Shown piece after piece: positions 17,138-26,575 of a DNA stretch of 64,000 nt. Source of the stretch: Bacteroidaceae bacterium (lineage in GTDB: Bacteria; Bacteroidota; Bacteroidia; Bacteroidales; Bacteroidaceae); assembly GCA_017524545.1 (NCBI GenBank), contig JAFXVN010000016.1:1-64000 (forward strand), in the 5' to 3' direction. Both the position numbers and the translations under genes were made by a program. Position 1 is the stretch's first letter. Each line of letters begins with the position of its first letter. The notes under the pieces are model-generated. The model did no database searches and was not told the origin of the DNA. It worked only from the letters and a program-made list of their open reading frames with translations.

Positions 17138-18667
17138 TTAGCTTTGAAAATGACTGTTTATCTTATTTATCACATAGTTCCGGCCAAGTATAGCTTCACA
17201 GGTATTGATGGCCGTCAAAGGCACTCCGCAGAAGCCGTGGAGGTTGATGCACTGGCCAGTGAGCAGCAAATTCGATATCTTTGTTACGACAGGCACCAGA
17301 GAGAGTGCCATGTTCTTGCAATCCTTGGCATAGCCGAACATTGACCCTTCCTTCGTGCCAAAATAGTCACGTATGGTAAGTGGCGAAGCACTGTTTACAT
17401 CCTCCACGCAGGCTCGGAAATCAGGGTACATCTCTTCCATTCTTGCAAGAAGCTCATCTGCTTTTGTCCGCTTCCATTCCTCGTAGTCGGATCCACGATG
17501 ACCGACAGTAGTGCATTCCCATTCGCGTACCACTTGCCACGTCATAGGAGCTGCTATTATCATTTTCTGGCTGAACGGTCCTTGGTCTATCTCTGGTGGA
17601 GTCATGTAAAGGAAAGCTTCACATTTGCTGTTCTTCCAATTACCATTCACCATTAAACTTGAGCCTATGTCCCATATTCTATCATAACCTTGCACATAGA
17701 AGCCTGTGTAGTCGAGATAAGGGAAGCTCTTTGGTTTCAATTTTAGATAAAGGAGGAAAGAGGAATAGGTGTTGGGTATTTCCTGTAAGCGTGACCTGTA
17801 TGCTTTTGGCAGAGCCGATGGCGTGTCGAAAAGGGAAATCAAAGTGCAGGGGTGAAGGTCAGAGATGTAATAATCAGCAGTAAAATGCTGTCCATTACAA
17901 GTGGTGACACCTGTAATATTCCGACCATCGGTGTGGATATGCTGTACACCATCACCCACAATAACTTTTCCACCTCGCGACTTTATACTGTCGCAGAGTG
18001 TATCGGCAAACCGTTGGCTGCCTCCGGCAAACCGGCTTAGTCCATTGATATGGAGAATGGATATAGTGGCATGGATGAAAGCTGGAGTCGTATCGGCACA
18101 ACCTCCATAAATAGGATTTATGTAAGCGACAATCTGCCGAAGCCGCTCATCTGTAATGTACTTAGCGATGAAACCATCGGCAGACATATTGAATTCTTCA
18201 GAATGTGAAAACATATCGCGAGAAGATGGACGGAGATAGAAAAGATCCATTTCATTGACGATTCGACAAATAGCTTCCACGTATCGGACAAGATTATCGT
18301 GCTGATGAGGGAAGTATTTGGAAAGGGAGTCCACATACTGCTCTTTTCCGGAAGCAATCTCATAATAATGTTTATCCTCCGCAATATAAATCTTGTCAAT
18401 ACACTCTGAAGGAATCGCTTTGGCATGAACTTTATCCCAGATGCCAAGATACTGACAAATACGCCGGATGTTACCACCTTCCTGCAACCCACCAACGACA
18501 TGCATCCCCGTATCGAAAACCTCGCCGAAGCGTTTGAAGCTCTGAAGACCTCCACCTATCGTCCTATTCTTTTCAAGAATTATCACATCCAAACCTTCCT
18601 TCGCCAGAATAGCTCCAGTGAAAAGGCCTCCAAGTCCGCCGCCTATGATAAGTGCACGTTTAGCCAT
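17138..18667 (-). CDS. CrtI-type FAD-dependent oxidoreductase A
   Basis: 509 residues. The N-terminal dinucleotide motif is IIGGGLGGLFTGAILAKEG, followed by EKNRTIGGGLQSF. A C-terminal block NLLLTGQCINLHGFCGVPLTA matches phytoene-desaturase/retinol-saturase-type proteins. Homologous enzymes occur in flexirubin-type pigment clusters, where they act on polyene chains. It overlaps oxidoreductase B by 8 bp and the two are clearly paralogous, which suggests a duplicated step or a heterodimer. Confidence 0.8.
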   Translation of the reverse strand: MAKRALIIGGGLGGLFTGAILAKEGLDVIILEKNRTIGGGLQSFKRFGEVFDTGMHVVGGLQEGGNIRRICQYLGIWDKVHAKAIPSECIDKIYIAEDKHYYEIASGKEQYVDSLSKYFPHQHDNLVRYVEAICRIVNEMDLFYLRPSSRDMFSHSEEFNMSADGFIAKYITDERLRQIVAYINPIYGGCADTTPAFIHATISILHINGLSRFAGGSQRFADTLCDSIKSRGGKVIVGDGVQHIHTDGRNITGVTTCNGQHFTADYYISDLHPCTLISLFDTPSALPKAYRSRLQEIPNTYSSFLLYLKLKPKSFPYLDYTGFYVQGYDRIWDIGSSLMVNGNWKNSKCEAFLYMTPPEIDQGPFSQKMIIAAPMTWQVVREWECTTVGHRGSDYEEWKRTKADELLARMEEMYPDFRACVEDVNSASPLTIRDYFGTKEGSMFGYAKDCKNMALSLVPVVTKISNLLLTGQCINLHGFCGVPLTAINTCEAILGRNYVINKINSHFQS

Positions 18668-20150
18668 TTTCCAGTATTTGTTTATACAGCCGCTCAGCCG
18701 GAATTAGTTCGCTGCAAGTGACAATTGTGCCGACGATGACACCCATCATACCATGTGAATTGGTATTCTGACCGGCAAGCAACAAATTCGGCACTTTTGT
18801 GCGATAAGGTACACGGCCTGCGGCACCTAAAGAAATATCCTTTGCCACACCATACATGGAGCCATCTTCTGTACCTGTATACTCCAAATAGGTGAGAGGC
18901 GTGGAGGTATAGTAACTGTCAATGGCAGAAGCAAAGCCTGGCAAATGTTCCTCGACTCTGCGGATGAGACGTTCGGCATGAATACGCTTAAATTCCTCAT
19001 AACCGCTACCACGATGACCGACAGTTGTCCCCTTCCAACTTGCCACATCCGCCATTCTCATATATGACAACACCACTCCACTGCGAGCATAGCGAGGAGC
19101 TTCCTCATGGCAATGGTGCATGTACAAGAAACCCTTCGGCCACTCTGCTTCGGTATAATTCTCGCAGTTCCAGGGTGTTGATGTCTTATAACCATAATAA
19201 TTGGTGTTCAGATATGGCATTGTATTCTCCTTAAACTTAACATAGAGAGAAAAGCAGGACGTGGTGTTGGGGATGCTTCTCAATCGACTGCGGAATGCCG
19301 GACGAATGAGCTTTGTATCCAACATTTCCATCAGACGGGCTGGATGAACAGTGCTAATAACGTAATCGGCAGGGAAGAAACATTCGTCAGCCGTCTCTAC
19401 GCCAACTGCTTGTGTGTCGTTGCAGCAGATACGGCTTACCCCCCTACCCGCAAAAATTCTTCCTCCCATCTTTCGGATAGAGTTGGCAAGAGAAAGAGCT
19501 ATCACATCGCTGCCGCCTACAACACGGAAAGAACTCTGATTATAGAAATCCGTAATGTATGCGTGCTGGGAAAAAGGTGTCTTGTCGAGTTCTGCTGCAT
19601 ATAACGGAAGATTGCCTACCAGTACATTACGAAGCATTTCGTCGTCGAACAATTCGTCAAGCACTTCATTGATGCTTCGAGTCTGATATTCCGTACTTGC
19701 CGCTAAATCTCGTTCTTTTGAAGTCAGAGAATTGAGCGTCGAAGCAGAAGCGATACGTTTAACAAGGGCAAAATAACGTCGCAAGTTGTCCTTCTCCCTA
19801 GGGAAAGAAGCACTCATCTGCTCGACAAAGGCCTCTTCGCCATTAGGAAAACGGAAACTTTCGCCAGCAAAGGAAATTGTATCATACCCCATCGTGTCCA
19901 GAGCATAAAGACGCACCTCTTCCGTCATTCCAAAGTAGTTCATCATGCGATGCATAGTTTGTCCTTGGGCAGCACTTCCAATAAAATGCATCCCAGTTTC
20001 AAACTTGACACCTCCACGGAAAAAACTTTGAAGGCATCCGCCAATATGCATGTTACGCTCAAGGATGGTCACTTCGTAACCATTCTTCTGGAGAATATAG
20101 CCGCAAGAGAGACCACCAAGCCCCGAACCTATAATTATAACTTTAGACAT
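18660..20150 (-). CDS. CrtI-type FAD-dependent oxidoreductase B
   Basis: 496 residues, paralogous to the next gene downstream. The FAD motif is IIGSGLGGLSCGYILQKNG, then ERNMHIGGCLQSF. The C-terminal block is NLLLAGQNTNSHGMMGVIVG. TTVGHRGSGYEEFKR is shared with paralogue A almost residue for residue. The expected role is desaturation, saturation or isomerisation of the product chain. It overlaps the GT2-acyltransferase gene by 8 bp. Confidence 0.8.
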   Translation of the reverse strand: MSKVIIIGSGLGGLSCGYILQKNGYEVTILERNMHIGGCLQSFFRGGVKFETGMHFIGSAAQGQTMHRMMNYFGMTEEVRLYALDTMGYDTISFAGESFRFPNGEEAFVEQMSASFPREKDNLRRYFALVKRIASASTLNSLTSKERDLAASTEYQTRSINEVLDELFDDEMLRNVLVGNLPLYAAELDKTPFSQHAYITDFYNQSSFRVVGGSDVIALSLANSIRKMGGRIFAGRGVSRICCNDTQAVGVETADECFFPADYVISTVHPARLMEMLDTKLIRPAFRSRLRSIPNTTSCFSLYVKFKENTMPYLNTNYYGYKTSTPWNCENYTEAEWPKGFLYMHHCHEEAPRYARSGVVLSYMRMADVASWKGTTVGHRGSGYEEFKRIHAERLIRRVEEHLPGFASAIDSYYTSTPLTYLEYTGTEDGSMYGVAKDISLGAAGRVPYRTKVPNLLLAGQNTNSHGMMGVIVGTIVTCSELIPAERLYKQILENG

Positions 20151-21663
20151 CCTGCTCTATTCGATTTGCTATTTCTGCATATCTGCGTTTGTAGTATTTA
20201 CGCAATTCGAAAGCCTGGCTCCCAAATGACTGTCCGTATGACAGCATCTCCTTTGGACTGATGCGCTTATCTATCTCTATTCTAATTGGCCACTTATGTA
20301 AGTATTTGCCTTTCTTGGGCAATGCTTTTCCTGCTCCATAAAGCACCATTGGAAGAATATCCACATTGAGCTGTCCGGCAATATGGAAAGCACCTCTGTG
20401 GAAACGGGTTATAGAACAATCCGGCGAGCGTGTTCCTTCCGGGTAAATTGCAATGCTATAACCTCTGTCAATAAGTGATTGAAGTTTGGGCAGCAAAACA
20501 TCCATGCCTTCTGACACGGGATAAAACTCTGCATTACGAATGATATGGCCGTATATGGGATTGTTCCAAACCCAGTCTTTGGTTAGGACAACGAGCTTTG
20601 GAGTATGTATTAGCATGGCCATCAAGTCGAGATGTGACTGATGGTTACAGATGATGATGGCCGGCTTTTTGAAGTCTTCGCCATGAGGATTACCAACAGA
20701 AAATCTAACGCCAGGGATACCATGCCAAATAGCAACGACTCTGCAAAAAAACCAAAGCAGATAGTGAACTCCCATGCGTTTCTTTTCCAAATCCTTCATC
20801 AACATTAAAAACAATGTTGCAGACGGAGTAATAACGAAGAAGATGACTATTAAGAAGAAGAGGAGCGAATACATGGTGCGCAGTGCTGTCATCAGCCCCC
20901 GCCAAATGGCAAGCGGCAGTCCATAGACGACGGCCAGGACGCAGAGCACCGTGTTCAGTATGAAGATGCGGGCGAAGTCCCGGAACGGACGGAAGTGCGA
21001 CACACGCTCTTCGGGAGGAGGGTAATGGACACCGACGGGCGTGGAAACAATCTTCACTCCATGCCAGGAAGCAAAGACAAGCAGTTCGAGCTCTGCCTCG
21101 TAGCGGGGAAGGATAATTGATAATTGACAATTGATAATTGATAATTGAAGGGGGAGCTTCTTCAGGGGGTAGAGGCGGTAGCCCGTCTGCGTGTCGCGGA
21201 GGTAATGACCCGTCTGCACCGCAAACCAGAAGTTGCTGAAAGCGTTGGCAAACTTGCTGCCGCCACTCCGCTCCACCTTGTCAAGCTCCATGCGCTGCCC
21301 CACGATGAGCGCACCCGGATGCTTTTGGTTGGCCTGAAGCAGGAGAGGGATGTCTTCGGGGAAATGCTGGCCGTCGGCATCCAACGTGATGGCATAGGAA
21401 AAGCCCATTTCGAGTGCCTTGAGGAAGCCGCGTTTCAAGGCAGTCCCTTTTCCGGCGTTCTTCTCGTAGGCCACAAGGGTGATGCCCCCGATGCCCCGAA
21501 GTATGTCGAGCGTCCCGTCCGTGCAGCCGTCCGAGACAACAATCACATCATGGACGATGGACAATGTACGACGGACAACATCGGCTATCGTCCCTTCATT
21601 ATTATATGTAGGGATAACGACGCAGATGCCTCTGTCGCGAAGAGTGTTTCGAGTATCGACCAT
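20143..21663 (-). CDS. Bifunctional GT2 glycosyltransferase-acyltransferase
   Basis: 506 residues with two domains. Residues about 12-230 are a family 2 glycosyltransferase of the dolichyl-phosphate-mannose-synthase type: IPTYNNEGTI, VVSDGCTDGT, LDADGQHFPED. Then come membrane helices (about 230-300) and a PlsC-like acyltransferase with ICNHQSHLDLMAM (HX4D) and YPEGTRSPD. Such fusions are seen in Bacteroidetes aryl polyene/flexirubin clusters. A short tract near residue 178 (LSIINCQLSII) is encoded by tandem TTGATAATTGACAATTG at 21115-21150. That DNA is a simple repeat normally found between genes, so it looks like an in-frame insertion in the GT domain. Confidence 0.8.
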   Translation of the reverse strand: MVDTRNTLRDRGICVVIPTYNNEGTIADVVRRTLSIVHDVIVVSDGCTDGTLDILRGIGGITLVAYEKNAGKGTALKRGFLKALEMGFSYAITLDADGQHFPEDIPLLLQANQKHPGALIVGQRMELDKVERSGGSKFANAFSNFWFAVQTGHYLRDTQTGYRLYPLKKLPLQLSIINCQLSIILPRYEAELELLVFASWHGVKIVSTPVGVHYPPPEERVSHFRPFRDFARIFILNTVLCVLAVVYGLPLAIWRGLMTALRTMYSLLFFLIVIFFVITPSATLFLMLMKDLEKKRMGVHYLLWFFCRVVAIWHGIPGVRFSVGNPHGEDFKKPAIIICNHQSHLDLMAMLIHTPKLVVLTKDWVWNNPIYGHIIRNAEFYPVSEGMDVLLPKLQSLIDRGYSIAIYPEGTRSPDCSITRFHRGAFHIAGQLNVDILPMVLYGAGKALPKKGKYLHKWPIRIEIDKRISPKEMLSYGQSFGSQAFELRKYYKRRYAEIANRIEQDV

Positions 21664-21686
21664 CCTTAATCCTTATTCTTTAATCC

Positions 21687-22241
21687 TCAATCCTCATTGA
21701 CCCGTATGTCATACAGCTCTATGACGGTGCGGTCGCCGCTCTTTTCGTACATTTCCACTTGGGTGACAGTGGCTTGCCTGACATCGAAGTGCAGGACAAG
21801 CTGGGTATATATCCGCTTCAAGTCCTTTCTCTGAGGAACGAGGGTTGCCACATATTCCGTCGGCATCTCCATAGCTGTCACCTGAAAGGCTCTGCTGTCG
21901 GTCAGGGCTTTGCCTGCCACAAGCTTCATTATCATTCGCGCCATAGCACCTTTCCAAGCCTCTCCCTCCGTGGAGATGGTTTCTTTCCGAGGGGAGGTGT
22001 ATTCCCACAGGAGCTTGTCGGGCTGCCGGCAGAACATCCTGCCCAGCGACACCTGTTCCTCCTTCAGCATCTTAACATGTCTTGTCTGCCTGAAACTGCA
22101 CTGGATGGTCCTTATCTCTGCGGCGGCAGACGACATTGTCTGTATCATCTGCTGCTCGCTCACGTTCTGCGCCAAAAGCGGAACAGAGATTAGGGCGCAG
22201 AGAATCGGGAATATCAGTAGTCTCTTCATTTCAACTTTCAA
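21687..22241 (-). CDS. LolA-like outer-membrane lipid/lipoprotein carrier
   Basis: 184 residues with a signal peptide ending at LLAQ. The LolA-type beta fold is suggested by FRQTRHVKMLKEEQVSLGRMFCRQPDKLLWEYTSP and later strands. LolA homologues are standard members of aryl polyene clusters, where they are thought to carry the lipid across the periplasm after MMPL export. It is followed after 8 bp by the small membrane protein. Confidence 0.75.
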   Translation of the reverse strand: MKVEMKRLLIFPILCALISVPLLAQNVSEQQMIQTMSSAAAEIRTIQCSFRQTRHVKMLKEEQVSLGRMFCRQPDKLLWEYTSPRKETISTEGEAWKGAMARMIMKLVAGKALTDSRAFQVTAMEMPTEYVATLVPQRKDLKRIYTQLVLHFDVRQATVTQVEMYEKSGDRTVIELYDIRVNED

Positions 22242-22249
22242 TTTTCAAT

Positions 22250-22600
22250 TCATTTAGCTATGAAATAACACCCTGCCATGATGAGCAGAACACCGGCCCA
22301 TCGCGTGAGGCTCACCTCCTCGTGGAAGACCAGCATCGCGGCTATCATGCCCAGCACATAGCTCAAAGACACCATTGGATATGCCATGCTGAAGGGGAAG
22401 TGCTTGATGATGTAGAACCATAGGACGGTGCCTGCGCCATAGAGCAAGCCGCAGAGGGCGAACTGCCAATTCGTGAGCAACGCCCTCCAAAACTGTATGT
22501 TCCAGCCGAACGGCTCCATCCGCATGAGAGCAAGCTTCAGGAAGACCTGTCCGCCTGCAAGCAACAGGCTCTGTATGATGGCTAAAGGTAGTAACGGCAT
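22250..22600 (-). CDS. Small multidrug resistance/EamA-like membrane protein
   Basis: 116 residues with four hydrophobic segments. The end TRWAGVLLIMAGCYFIAK and the internal FSMAYPMVSLSYVLGMIAAML resemble EmrE/ArnE-type half-EamA proteins. It may flip a lipid-linked intermediate or the product within the inner membrane; substrate unknown. It is flanked closely by the LolA-like and ketosynthase genes. Confidence 0.65.
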   Translation of the reverse strand: MPLLPLAIIQSLLLAGGQVFLKLALMRMEPFGWNIQFWRALLTNWQFALCGLLYGAGTVLWFYIIKHFPFSMAYPMVSLSYVLGMIAAMLVFHEEVSLTRWAGVLLIMAGCYFIAK

Positions 22601-22605
22601 AGGGA

Positions 22606-24438
22606 TTAGGAATTAGTGGCAGATAAAACAATACTTCTGGAATAGAGCATTGGCGGCTCGGGCTTTCCCATGCGGCGTAAGAATGCCTGGAACATGGGCG
22701 TTGCCTCGTCGTGACAGCCAACGAGAACGGTTCTTGCCCTGCCCGTTTCTATCAGCCGCCGGGCATCACGAAGCGCCCATTCGAGCGAGTCGCCGCCCTG
22801 CGTGTAGGTCATGTTGTAGCCGTGGCACCCCAGACGGATAGCGATGGCGGAACTCAGCGTATTGTGGGTGCTCTGCATGAAGAGCGTGGGGCTGAGTGTC
22901 TCTTCGCCATTCTCCAGCATGTCGGTCAAGAACTTCTCGCTGGTCTCCAGCATACCGTAGGCTGTGGCGGTGATGATGGCGTCGGGGCATTCCACACCCG
23001 CTGCCCTAAGCGCCTTGAGCGATGTGATAGTGGCAGCTTTCATCAGCCTGCCCATCCTTCGGGCTTCACCAGGGGAAACGAAGTCGCGAAGCTCGCCCAG
23101 TTGCTCGACATTATCAATAATGCACTCGCCCAAGGTTTGCACTTTGAAGCCTCCCTCCTCGGGGGAAGGTTGGAGTGGGGCTGTCTTTTTGCTTATCACC
23201 AAAGCCGAGTCGTTGCCTCCGAAGCCGAAGGAGTTGCAAAGGATAGACCCACCCCTACCCTCCCTTAAAGGGAGGGAGTCTTTGATTTTCCCCTTTAGGG
23301 AGAATTGGAGGGGGACTGGAGTGATGCAATCTTCATCCTGTTCCTGCCAGCCGAGGTTTGCGGGAATGAAGTTGTGCAGAAGGGCAAGGATGCAAATAAC
23401 CGTCTCTATCGCTCCGGAAGCCGATGTGGTGTGTCCTGTGAAGCCCTTCGTGCTTGACACAGGCGGGATGTCCTCGCCGAAGACACGGCGGATGGCGGCA
23501 CTCTCGCTGGCATCGTTGTTGGGCGTGCCAGTTCCGTGGGCGTTGATGTACTGGATGTCGCGAGGCTTCAGCCCTGCCATCAGCAAGGCGTCTGTCATCG
23601 CCAGATACGCTCCTTCGCCATTCTCGGAGGATGCGGTCTGGTGGAAGGCGTCGCAGCGGTTGGCATAGCCGCTGATATAGACGGGACTCACCCCAGGCGA
23701 TTGCTTCCCCCCTCCTTTGGAGGGGTCGGGGGAGGCTTTTAGGACCACAAACGCCGCTCCTTCGCCGAGGTTCAGGCCGGCCCGTGTCTTGTCGAAGGGA
23801 CGGCAAGGCTCTTTGTCGAGAATCATCAGCGAATTGAATCCGTTGAGGTGGAAGCGGCTCAATGCCTCTGTGCCACCAGCTATGACAATGTCGGCCTCGC
23901 CTCTTCGAAGCATCTCCGCACCAAGGATGATAGCATTGACGGCAGAAGAGCAGGCCGTGGAGACGGTGCAGACTTCGGCATCACGAAGGCCGGCAAGGTC
24001 GGCCATCTCGCGGGTGGCACTGCCGCAGTCGTGCTTCTCGACAAGAGGCAGCAGGGCATCATCGGTCTGCATCTGCTTGAAGTAGCGTTCGGTAATATCC
24101 ATCCCACCGACGGTTGTGCCGTTGATAAGCACGACACGCTTCCCCTCCATTGACCATTGGCCATTGACCATTGAACCCAGAGTTTGCTCCAATGCCTGAC
24201 GGATGGCGATGGCTCCCATCAGGACGGTGCGGCTGACAACCTTCTTCTCGTCCAGCCCGAGCATCCGCTTCATCTCCTCGTCGGAAAGCTTCACTTCTCC
24301 GACGGGCAGTTCCCTATGGCTCGACTGGAGATAGTGCATGGGGCCAATGCCTGTCTTCCCTGCTTTGAGGGAACTCAGGACTTCCTCTGCGTTATTGCCA
24401 ATCGCACAGATAATGCCGTAACCGATTACATTTACCAT
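22606..24438 (-). CDS. Beta-ketoacyl synthase fused to a chain-length-factor-like domain
   Basis: 610 residues. Residues 1-420 form a FabF-type ketosynthase with a complete triad: Cys163 in VSTACSS, His301 in NAHGTGTPNND, His336 in KGFTGHTTSASG. Residues about 431-610 resemble the separate 'ketoacyl synthase chain length factor' family (PF13723): ARRMGRLMKAAT, PDAIITATAYGMLE, SPTLFMQSTHNTLSSAIAI. In proteobacterial aryl polyene clusters that domain is its own gene. Three inserted peptides come from GC-rich palindromes: PDPSKGGG (about 238), SLPLREGRGGS (about 388) and LQPSPEEGG (about 422). A fourth, VNGQWSMEG (about 91), comes from a CCATTGACCATT simple repeat. None disrupts the triad. Confidence 0.8.
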   Translation of the reverse strand: MVNVIGYGIICAIGNNAEEVLSSLKAGKTGIGPMHYLQSSHRELPVGEVKLSDEEMKRMLGLDEKKVVSRTVLMGAIAIRQALEQTLGSMVNGQWSMEGKRVVLINGTTVGGMDITERYFKQMQTDDALLPLVEKHDCGSATREMADLAGLRDAEVCTVSTACSSAVNAIILGAEMLRRGEADIVIAGGTEALSRFHLNGFNSLMILDKEPCRPFDKTRAGLNLGEGAAFVVLKASPDPSKGGGKQSPGVSPVYISGYANRCDAFHQTASSENGEGAYLAMTDALLMAGLKPRDIQYINAHGTGTPNNDASESAAIRRVFGEDIPPVSSTKGFTGHTTSASGAIETVICILALLHNFIPANLGWQEQDEDCITPVPLQFSLKGKIKDSLPLREGRGGSILCNSFGFGGNDSALVISKKTAPLQPSPEEGGFKVQTLGECIIDNVEQLGELRDFVSPGEARRMGRLMKAATITSLKALRAAGVECPDAIITATAYGMLETSEKFLTDMLENGEETLSPTLFMQSTHNTLSSAIAIRLGCHGYNMTYTQGGDSLEWALRDARRLIETGRARTVLVGCHDEATPMFQAFLRRMGKPEPPMLYSRSIVLSATNS

Positions 24439-24521
24439 CTAATCATTTACCATTTACCATTTAACCATTTACCATTTAACCATTTACCATTTCTCCTCCA
24501 AGGGAGGGAGCAGGGAGGGGC

Positions 24522-24782
24522 TTACTTCTTCCTGTTTGCCTGCACGTATTCGGCGATGGTTTTTATGCTTTGGAAGATGGCTTTGCCCTCCTTCGGATTG
24601 GAGAGACGGATGCCGTACTTCTTCTCTAACAGCACGATAATCTCCAGCACATCGATGGAGTCGAGCCCTATGCCGCCCTCGCCGAAGAGAGGCGCGTTCT
24701 CGTCGAAGTCTTCCATCGAAAGCTCTTCCAGATTGAGGGCTTCCTTAATCTGCAGTTTCAGGTCGTTGATTAACTGTTCCAT
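24522..24782 (-). CDS. Acyl carrier protein 2 of the lipid cluster
   Basis: 86 residues with GIGLDSIDVLEI; Ser42 is the expected phosphopantetheine site. The GGIGLDSID form is typical of carriers in aryl polyene/flexirubin clusters. It lies between the two fused ketosynthases. The 83-bp gap to the next gene downstream holds tandem CCATTTA repeats and a GC-rich palindrome remnant. Confidence 0.85.
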   Translation of the reverse strand: MEQLINDLKLQIKEALNLEELSMEDFDENAPLFGEGGIGLDSIDVLEIIVLLEKKYGIRLSNPKEGKAIFQSIKTIAEYVQANRKK

Positions 24783-24830
24783 ACTTTATTTAATTCATAA
24801 TTCACAATTCATAATTATGGCGGCAGCAAA

Positions 24831-26570
24831 TTATTCACTTTTCACATCAAAGGTTGAAAGTTCGCATTCATACGATGTCTCGCTCTCGGCATCCACCCAG
24901 CCGCTGATGGCGGTCGTGGCATTTGTGCCGCAAAGCGAAGCTTCCAGTATCTGCCGCATCAATGCTTCGTCCTTCTCGGGAAGGATGTAGAAGGATGTCT
25001 CGCCCGTCAGATGGTGGCGAATAGCTACCTCGCCTGCGGCTATGTTGGGCAGAGTATAGACGAAGACGGAGGGGCTGGGAAAGAAGTTCGCTGCATCGCT
25101 GATGGTGGAGAGGAACTGGCGGTCGCTGACTATCGAGGACGAGTGGTTGAAGAGGATAAAAGACCCACCCCACCCCTCCCTTAAAGGGAGGGAGAACTCC
25201 TCCCCTTTAAGGGGAGGTCGGGAGGGGTCTTTTAAGGGAGAGTTAGAGAGGGCCTTTTCCGCTGCAACGAAAGCCAGACGGGACAGGATGTCCATCTTGT
25301 AGAACTTCGGATAATTCGTTATCTGTTCCTTGTAGATGTCAGTTAAGGACTCTCCATCCTCGGAAGATATTCTTACGGTCTTTGTCTTTGACCATTCGCC
25401 TTTTATTGATTTTTTTATCTGAATTGGGTCTTTCGCATAGAGTGCTGCCACGTTGCAGCCGCCGAAGCCCGACATGATTTTCAAGAAAGCACGCTTGTCT
25501 GTCTTTTGAGGCATACCACTGATGCTGACCATTCCGCTGACGCCAGGCTCCGTGAAGCCTTTCGAGGGGAGCACGATGCCGTCGTCGGTTGCCCGCATGG
25601 TCAGGATGGTTTCGAGCACACCTGCCGCTCCCATCGTATGACCATAATAGCCTTTGAGCGCGGACAGAGGGATGTCTGAAAGCCCTGCCCTCTCGATGGC
25701 CTTCGACTCCATCTGGTCGTTGTAGAGGGTTGCCGTGCCATGCACACAAACAGTAGCGAGCAAGGACTTGTCCCGCCCCTCCATCACGGCTTCGATGGCA
25801 CGGAGGCAGCCGTCGCCTTGCGGGGAAGGAGAGACATTATGGTAGGCGTCGTTGCACGTCGCTCCGTCTACAAGATGCCAGGCAGCCCCCCTCCAAACCT
25901 CCCCCCGAGGAGGGAGGCTTTCCTCGCAGTGTATTCTCCCCTCCTCCTCGGGGGAGGGGTTGAGGGAGGGGGCTGTATAGACAATCGTGGCAGCCGCTTC
26001 GCCTGGATTAAGCCCGTTCCGTTCGATGTCGAAAGGACGGCAAGGCTCCTCCGAAACAGCCTTGAGGGACTGGAAACCTGCAACGATGAACTTGCTCTGC
26101 ACCTCTGCACCCACCACAATGGCGTGGTCGTAGAAGCCTGCGGAAAGCAAACGGTCGGCAAGCAGCTGTGCGGAAAGGCCAGAGACGCAGGCGTTGCACA
26201 CGACGATGGGGGTTGTGGTCACGCCAAGGGCTTTGGCTATTGCCCTGGCAGCATCGGAAGGATAAGAACCGATGTCCCCCTTGGTGGTGCTCAGGATGAG
26301 AACAACCTTCGAAGTAGCGGTATCAAGCTGTATGTAGGAGAGTGCTTCGCGAGCGGAACGGATGGCAAGGGACTCGAAGAACGTATATCCACTGATGGCA
26401 AGTTCCGCTCTCTGCCCTTCGCTGAAGAGCGAGGCAGCGAAAGGCTCCGGCAGTCCCCAAAGGCCCTCGTAACGCTTCAATGCGGAACTGCCCGACCGGA
26501 CGGTCTGATAGTTCTGCTCTGTGGTGAAGCCCAGAGGCGACGTTATATTTGTGGACAACACATCAACCAT
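24831..26570 (-). CDS. Divergent beta-ketoacyl synthase with degenerate chain-length-factor-like tail
   Basis: 579 residues. The thiolase fold is divergent but the triad is present: Cys128 in VVCNACVSG, His277 in VHGTATLYND, His311 in KGYYGHTMGAAG. The C-terminal about 160 residues align loosely with the chain-length-factor domain of the neighbouring ketosynthase. At least three stretches are palindrome-derived: residues about 202-226 (DNA 25880-25985), about 246-253, and 444-471 (DNA 25162-25255), the last splitting the C-terminal domain. Family knowledge: paired ketosynthases elongate the chain in these pathways. Whether this one is catalytic or structural is open. Confidence 0.75.
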   Translation of the reverse strand: MVDVLSTNITSPLGFTTEQNYQTVRSGSSALKRYEGLWGLPEPFAASLFSEGQRAELAISGYTFFESLAIRSAREALSYIQLDTATSKVVLILSTTKGDIGSYPSDAARAIAKALGVTTTPIVVCNACVSGLSAQLLADRLLSAGFYDHAIVVGAEVQSKFIVAGFQSLKAVSEEPCRPFDIERNGLNPGEAAATIVYTAPSLNPSPEEEGRIHCEESLPPRGEVWRGAAWHLVDGATCNDAYHNVSPSPQGDGCLRAIEAVMEGRDKSLLATVCVHGTATLYNDQMESKAIERAGLSDIPLSALKGYYGHTMGAAGVLETILTMRATDDGIVLPSKGFTEPGVSGMVSISGMPQKTDKRAFLKIMSGFGGCNVAALYAKDPIQIKKSIKGEWSKTKTVRISSEDGESLTDIYKEQITNYPKFYKMDILSRLAFVAAEKALSNSPLKDPSRPPLKGEEFSLPLREGWGGSFILFNHSSSIVSDRQFLSTISDAANFFPSPSVFVYTLPNIAAGEVAIRHHLTGETSFYILPEKDEALMRQILEASLCGTNATTAISGWVDAESETSYECELSTFDVKSE

Positions 26571-26575
26571 AATCT

